DNA from: Whitmania pigra
Lineage: Eukaryota; Annelida; Clitellata; Hirudinida; Haemopidae
Assembly: GCA_021613335.1 (NCBI GenBank)
Contig: JAJTWR010000005.1
Coordinates: 622,501-686,500 of the forward strand
DNA: 64,000 nucleotides
Reading direction: 5' to 3'
Below, piece after piece: positions 58,786 through 64,000 of the stretch. The translations under genes were made by a program, and so were the position numbers. A model generated the notes under the pieces. That model ran no database searches. It saw only the letters and a program-made list of their open reading frames with translations, and was not told the DNA's origin. Within the stretch, counting starts at the first letter, position 1; each line of letters starts with the position of its first letter.

Positions 58786-60326
58786 ATTATAAATAACTGG
58801 CCATGCAATCCTGAGAAAATCATCATCTCCCAGTCTCCCGACGAGAGAAAAGTTGTGTCCTACGGGAGTGGGTACGGAGGCAACTCCCTCCTTGGAAAGA
58901 AGTGCTTTGCACTTCGCATCACCAGTTGCATGGCCCGGGACGAGGGTTGGTTGGCCGAGCACATGCTCATAATGAGCGTCACCGATCCCCAGGGCACGGA
59001 GAGGTTTATTGCTCCGGCCTTCCCAAGCGCCTGTGGAAAAACGAACATGGCCATGTTGACGCCCTCCCTACCAGGATGGAAGGTGAGTTGGAATGGATGG
59101 AAAAGTTGCACGGTTTAAGATAGATTTTAGTTGCTCCTATGTTCGATGGGGGTTTTATTAGGTTTTAAGCTCATGAAGATGTTATTCTTTTTAAAAAGAA
59201 GTGTTTAATTGATATAATATTATGATTCTGGAAAGTATGGGAATACTTTATTATTTATTATTATCATCAATGATGCTGGATTGCAGGTGAAGTGTATTGG
59301 GGATGACATTGCCTGGATGAGATTTGACAAAGATGGCAAACTGAGAGCAATCAACCCGGAGGCAGGATTCTTCGGGGTCGCCCCGGGGACAAACACGAGG
59401 ACCAACCCGATGGCCATGAAGACCTGCATGAAGAATACCATCTTCACCAACGTCGGGAGGACGTCGGACGGTGACGTTTACTGGGAAGGGTTGGAAGGGG
59501 AAGTCGACCCTGAAATGGAGGTTACCGGATGGTTGGGCGATCGCATGACAGTTCAAGAATTCAAGAAGAGGGGCATCAAGGCTGCCCACCCTAATTCTCG
59601 ATTCTGCACTCCGGCCGATCAGTGCCCCATCATCCACCCCTTGTGGGAGGACCCACAGGGAGTGCCCATAGATGCCATCATCTCAAGGCGTGCCTCTCGT
59701 GTACGAGGCCTTTGACTGGGAACACGGCGTTCTCTTGGGAGCTGCACTTAAGTCGGAAACGACAGCGGCTGCGGAACACAAAGGCAAGCAGATCATGCAT
59801 GATCTGATGGCTATGAGGCCTTTCATGGGCTACAACTTTGGCGATTACTTGAGGCACTGGTTAGATGTCAACAAACCAGGGAGAAAAATGCCCAAGGTTT
59901 GATTAACACTTACTGTTTGTAATACAGTTACATTTACAATCTGAATTTCCTGTTGAATCACCTGTCATGTTTTCTGTGCAGATTTTCCACGTGAACTGGT
60001 TCAGACTGGATGAGGATGGTTCATTCTTGTGGCCGGGTTTCGGCGACAACATCCGAGTTGTCGACTGGATTTGCAAGAGGGTTGCAGGACAACAGGACAT
60101 TGCAGTTGAATCTCCGATCGGATTCCTCCCTAAAGAAGGAGGTCTCGATCTCTCGGGTCTGAACAAAACCGTCTCGTGGGACAAACTCTTCAGCCTTCCG
60201 AAGGATTATTGGACAGAAGATGTTGAGGAAACCAAGAGGTTCTTGGACCAGCAGGTTGGAATCGACCTCCCTAGTCCCATCGTTCGGCAGTTGGACAAGT
60301 TGGAGGAAAGGGTTCGATCCATGTGA
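58786..60326 (+). pseudogene. PCK: GTP-type phosphoenolpyruvate carboxykinase, 5'-truncated with an internal frame lesion
   Basis: Exons 58786-59082, 59287-59896 and 59982-60326 cover roughly the last two thirds of PEPCK, which makes phosphoenolpyruvate from oxaloacetate with GTP. Conserved parts are [18 protein letters not shown], the P-loop with the reactive Cys (FPSACGKTN), GDDIAWM with a metal-binding Asp, RFCTPADQCP, and the guanine-site FLWPGFGDN. About 200 N-terminal residues are absent; the first exon starts at an acceptor with [10 protein letters not shown]. In exon 2, PIDAII at about 59682 is followed four bases later by the GVPLVYEAF codons in another frame. The intervening FGGRRP motif (with a substrate-binding Arg) is gone. 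This equals a 17-nt loss, which the exon length also implies. Either a pseudogene or an assembly error. AATAAA is at 60493-60498. Confidence 0.8.
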
Positions 60327-60858
60327 TGTTTTGACCGGGTCGAATTGATCAGTCTCTTCATATCTGACGGTGGTGGTGGTGTTTGTCCTGACATTTTTCT
60401 TATTCTTTTATGTTAAAAGTTTTGTTCGGGGTCGTTTCGAATGGTCGTTGCATATCTGCAGCCAGACTTGTATTTATTCATTTCAGTATCGAAATAAAGT
60501 GGGTCAAGATTTCCAAGAATCTGAATTTTTATTGATGGGGTTGAAAAACCTCCGTGTTAAGCAATTTAATTGAAAGCGAGTAAATTTCAGCATAAATTCT
60601 TGTGGCAGTTGTTTTAAGTATTAGATAAATTAAAGTTGTGGGCATCTGACGTTATTTCCAACTGTCAAACGTTATATTGTCAGAACATCCTCTCCTTTGC
60701 TAGTGCAGATAATGATGCAATACATTCACAAAGGAGCAAAAAAAACTACCTTGCAGGTAGTTACATAACATTAGTATTTATAGTTAGTTAATTTATCGAC
60801 TCGTGTAAAATCAAAAATGTATGAAAATTGTATTGAATGTGTCAGTCAGTACTTGACT
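60327..60858. other. PEPCK 3' flank, tail-to-tail with the coiled-coil gene
   Basis: It holds the PEPCK polyadenylation signal (60493-60498). About 30 bp further, at 60528-60533, TTTATT could serve the minus-strand coiled-coil gene, so the two 3'UTRs may meet or overlap. Confidence 0.4.
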
Positions 60859-62700
60859 TCAAACAGCGGAGTTTTGAGAGACATCTGAGTCAAGATGGCC
60901 TAACGTTGAAATGCCTGCGAAGCTCTCTTCTTCACCCCCTGATCCCTGTTCAACTTGGCAATCGTCCGATGACTCTGCTTGCCTGGCTTTCTTTTTAGAC
61001 CTTTGTGACTTTGTAAGACATAACAAAAGCATATTTAATATCACATTTTATTAATTATTAGCTAACGAATTACCTTAGTGGCAGGATAATCCATCATTTC
61101 CCTCGCAGTACGCTTCTGGCCTTTCCTCTCACTAAATTTAATTAAAAAACAAGTCTATAGCATTTCTTAATAATAATATTATTAATAATCTGCAATAATC
61201 TTTACCTTGTGGAGCTTTTTGAAGAGTTCTCCACTGCAGACAAGCTTATTAGGTTTGGTTCCTGGACTAAGTTTGCAATCTGAAGCCAGTGAGCATTAAT
61301 TCCTCGAAGCCTGGCATCTTTCTGCCACACGAGATTGTCAAGCTCTACGGACTTTTCCTTCAATGCCGCATTTTCTTCTTCAAGCATCTTGAGCTTTCCC
61401 TTCAAATAGGCATTTTCATCTCCAAACCGTTTAACATCAGCATCCTTTTGACTCATGACCTCATCATGTTTTTTACACTTTTCTGCCAACGCAGCGTGGT
61501 CACGTTGGAGCTCCTCTATTTGGGCTTCTTTTAGATCAACCGCTGAACGCAGGAAGATGCATTCATTCTCCAACTAACAAATGAAAGAATATATAAAGTT
61601 TGGAACTTCATCACACAATTATGCAATAATATTACACAATAACATTACATAACAATGATTCAAAACAATTTTAAAAATAATTTAACATGGAAATCCATCA
61701 GAGGTTGCGCTCTATATAACAAAACCCCCCTCATGATGAACACGGCAATTGAACGAATTTAAGCAGGGTACCATATATTTAATATAAAACCGTATATTTA
61801 ATATAACATTTGACCTTACCTTAATGGAATCTTCTTGCCACGTCTTCATGCCCTCAGTAATCTGATCTGAAAATTATCTTTACACATGAGGCAATATTAA
61901 ACTCAAAAAAATTAATTCCTGAACGTCAAGAGATTAAGAAAAATCAAAAAGTTGTCCAAAATCAAACCTCAATAAGTAATTAAAAATACCATTCACGATA
62001 AAGTAAAAAATATGTGTGCTTCCTATCGTAATCTTAAAAATAGCTAAAGCATATAAATAACATTATTACAACAATTTTCTAAATAAAATAAAATAGATAT
62101 TTATATCATTTTAAATATTCAGAACACTTTACAATTTAATCAGCCACACATTTCATACACCTATTTTATCAGAATGCAAGGAAAAATAATTACAACGACT
62201 TAATTGAGTTAATGAAGAATATAATTTAGATTATATAACTATACGACATAATTTAAAATAACCTGAGAAAGTGATATTAAAGTTCTAGACTCACACAAAA
62301 CAAACAAGGTAAAGCATGGGGTCCATAAGTCCATTTTAAAAGAACTTAGTTGATAAGTTATTAAAATAAATAATAAAATTTTAATGCCTTTTATTGTTAA
62401 TAATAAAATTGTGAGAGCTAGTTCTATAAAACATGGTAATTAATTTGAACACCTAATTGAGCCCCAACAAAACACAAGCCTTAAATTCTGAAACATGCTA
62501 ATGAAGAGGGAATTTCCACTTCTAAAATATAGTCTTAACTGATTTGCAAAAAAATTATGAGGATTAGAGAGTACTCTTCACTTAATTAGTAGTTGCTTAC
62601 CCCTCCCTTTACATGCTGATGGTCTTGACATGGCAATCCTCAACTGCGGAATTCTTGTTTCTGAACTTTGTCCTGCTCTTTGGTCATTCCTTGCTGTCTC
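60859..62700 (-). CDS. Unrecognised coiled-coil protein, 5' incomplete, 5 exons seen
   Basis: Minus-strand exons 62601-62700, 61820-61866, 61206-61573, 61074-61131 and 60859-61008 join in phase and give about 240 residues before running into duplicated DNA upstream. The first exon seen reads ETARNDQRAGQSSETRIPQL. The third exon is a continuous coiled coil of heptad type (EAQIEELQRDHAALAEK, YLKGKLKMLEEENAALKEK). The last two exons have basic patches that could be nuclear signals (RKGQKRTAREMM, SQRSKKKARQ), then an acidic Ser-rich tail. A nuclear scaffold or DNA-associated role is possible, but no domain is recognised. Copies of the first three exons lie just upstream in a tandem duplication. 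Confidence 0.65.
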
Positions 62701-63963
62701 CTAAATAAAAAAATCATTTTCATCTCCAAACCGTTTAACATCAGCATCCTTTTGACTCATGACCTCATCATGTTTTTTACACTTTTCTGCCAACGCAGCG
62801 TGGTCACGTTGGAGCTCCTCTATTTGGGCTTCTTTTAGATCAACCGCTGAATGCAGGAAGATGCATTCATTCTCCAACTAACAAATGAAAGAATATATAA
62901 AGTTTGGAACTTCATCACACAATTATGCAATAATATTACACAATAACATTACATAACAATGATTCAAAACAATTTTAAAAATAATTTAACATGGAAATCC
63001 ATCAGAGGTTGCGCTCTATATAACAAAACCCCCCTCATGATGAACACGGCAATTGAACGAATTTAAGCAGGGTACCATATATTTAATATAAAACCGTATA
63101 TTTAATATAACATTTGACCTTACCTTAATGGAATCTTCTTGCCACGTCTTCATGCCCTCAGTAATCTGATCTGAAAATTATCTTTACACATGAGGCAATA
63201 TTAAACTCAAAAAAATTAATTCCTGAACGTCAAGAGATTAAGAAAAATCAAAAAGTTGTCCAAAATCAAACCTCAATAAGTAATTAAAAATACCATTCAC
63301 GATAAAGTAAAAAATATGTGTGCTTCCTATCGTAATCTTAAAAATAGCTAAAGCATATAAATAACATTATTACAACAATTTTCTAAATGAAATAAAATAG
63401 ATATTTATATCATTTTAAATATTCAGAACACTTTACAATTTAATCAGCCACACATTTCATACACCTATTTTATCAGAATGCAAGGAAAAATAATTACAAC
63501 GACTTAATTGAGTTAATGAAGAATATAATTTAGATTATATAACTATACGACATAATTTAAAATAACCTGAGAAAGTGATATTAAAGTTCTAGACTCACAC
63601 AAAACAAACAAGGTAAAGCATGGGGTCCATAAGTCCATTTTAAAAGAACTTAGTTGATAAGTTATTAAAATAAATAATAAAATTTTAATGCCTTTTATTG
63701 TTAATAATAAAATTGTGAGAGCTAGCTCTATAAAACAAGTAAATAATTTGAACACCTAATTGAGCCCCAACAAAACACAAGCCTTAAATTCTGAAACATG
63801 CTAATGAAGAGGGAATTTCCACTTCTAAAATATAGTCTTAACTGATTTGCAAAAAAATTATGAGGATTAGAGAGTACTCTTCACTTAATTAGTAGTTGCT
63901 TACCCCGCCCTTCACATGCTGATGGTCTTGACATGGCAGTCCTCAACTGCGGAATTCTTGTTT
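61411..63963 (-). repeat. 1,304-bp near-identical tandem duplication carrying three exons
   Basis: Copy A (61411-62714) and copy B (62715-63963) align at a fixed offset of 1,304 bp. Only scattered differences are seen (for example AACGCAGG to AATGCAGG, CCTCCCTTTAC to CCGCCCTTCAC). Copy B contains exon equivalents at 62715-62877 (cut short), 63124-63170 and 63905 to at least 63963. The breakpoint lies 14 bp upstream of the acceptor of exon 62601-62700. The identity marks a recent event or an assembly artefact. Confidence 0.9.
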
Positions 63964-64000
63964 GAACGATTTAACAAATTTATTTTATTTTAAATATTTT

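Noticed and set aside
58516..59111. Minus-strand frames across PEPCK exon 1
   Set aside because: They overlap strongly conserved PEPCK codons on the plus strand. Only the left end, 58525-58730, carries real zinc-finger coding.

Overview
The window is animal nuclear DNA. It is AT-rich, with many short exons and GT-AG introns, recognisable metazoan proteins, long microsatellites (ATC, TTTA, ATT, TACA) and several decayed mobile elements. No rRNA, tRNA gene, operon or CRISPR array was seen. Gene content and style suggest an invertebrate, possibly a spiralian such as an annelid, but the species is an inference I cannot settle. Every multi-exon model below was built by hand from splice signals, reading-frame phase and remembered family similarity. 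Exon edges are therefore predictions.

Layout from left to right. (1) A secreted fibrinogen-related gene (minus, 1.1-2.6 kb) with a broken tandem copy (3.2-3.8 kb), then a small inverted-repeat element (4.0-4.3 kb). (2) An LRRC49 orthologue (plus, 4.7-12.3 kb, 17 predicted exons). (3) Two tandem metallothionein genes (plus, 14.1-15.5 and 18.6-20.0 kb); the second has a clear TATA promoter and a giant ATC repeat in intron 1. (4) ZC3H15/DFRP1 (plus, 21.4-26.1 kb), whose introns carry tRNA-derived SINE copies. (5) BTBD10/KCTD20 (minus, 28.1-34.5 kb), apparently using GC-AG introns. (6) A 4.7-kb foldback or Mutator-like element (34.8-39.6 kb) with very long inverted repeats, internal 127-bp tandem arrays and a perfect 9-bp target duplication. 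It sits between the 5' ends of BTBD10 and the next, divergent gene.

(7) A putative RNA ligase-like nucleotidyltransferase (plus, 39.9-44.1 kb). (8) A dead hAT/ZMYM1-like transposase fragment (minus, about 45 kb). (9) A phafin (PLEKHF1/2) PH-FYVE gene (plus, 46.4-49.6 kb). (10) Two unrecognised head-to-head genes whose first visible coding exons are related (minus 51.0-54.3, plus 55.2-56.4 kb). (11) A C2H2 zinc-finger gene (minus, 57.6-58.7 kb) and a 5'-truncated GTP-type PEPCK (plus, 58.8-60.3 kb), both with apparent frame lesions. (12) An unrecognised coiled-coil gene (minus, 60.9-62.7 kb), cut by a recent 1,304-bp tandem duplication that reaches the end of the window.

The genes do not form one pathway. 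They are housekeeping or regulatory genes (tubulin glutamylation, translation-factor GTPase partner, endosome, gluconeogenesis, metal binding) among repeats. The strongest leads are the foldback element between divergent genes, the RNA ligase-like gene, the head-to-head paralogue pair and the damaged PEPCK locus.
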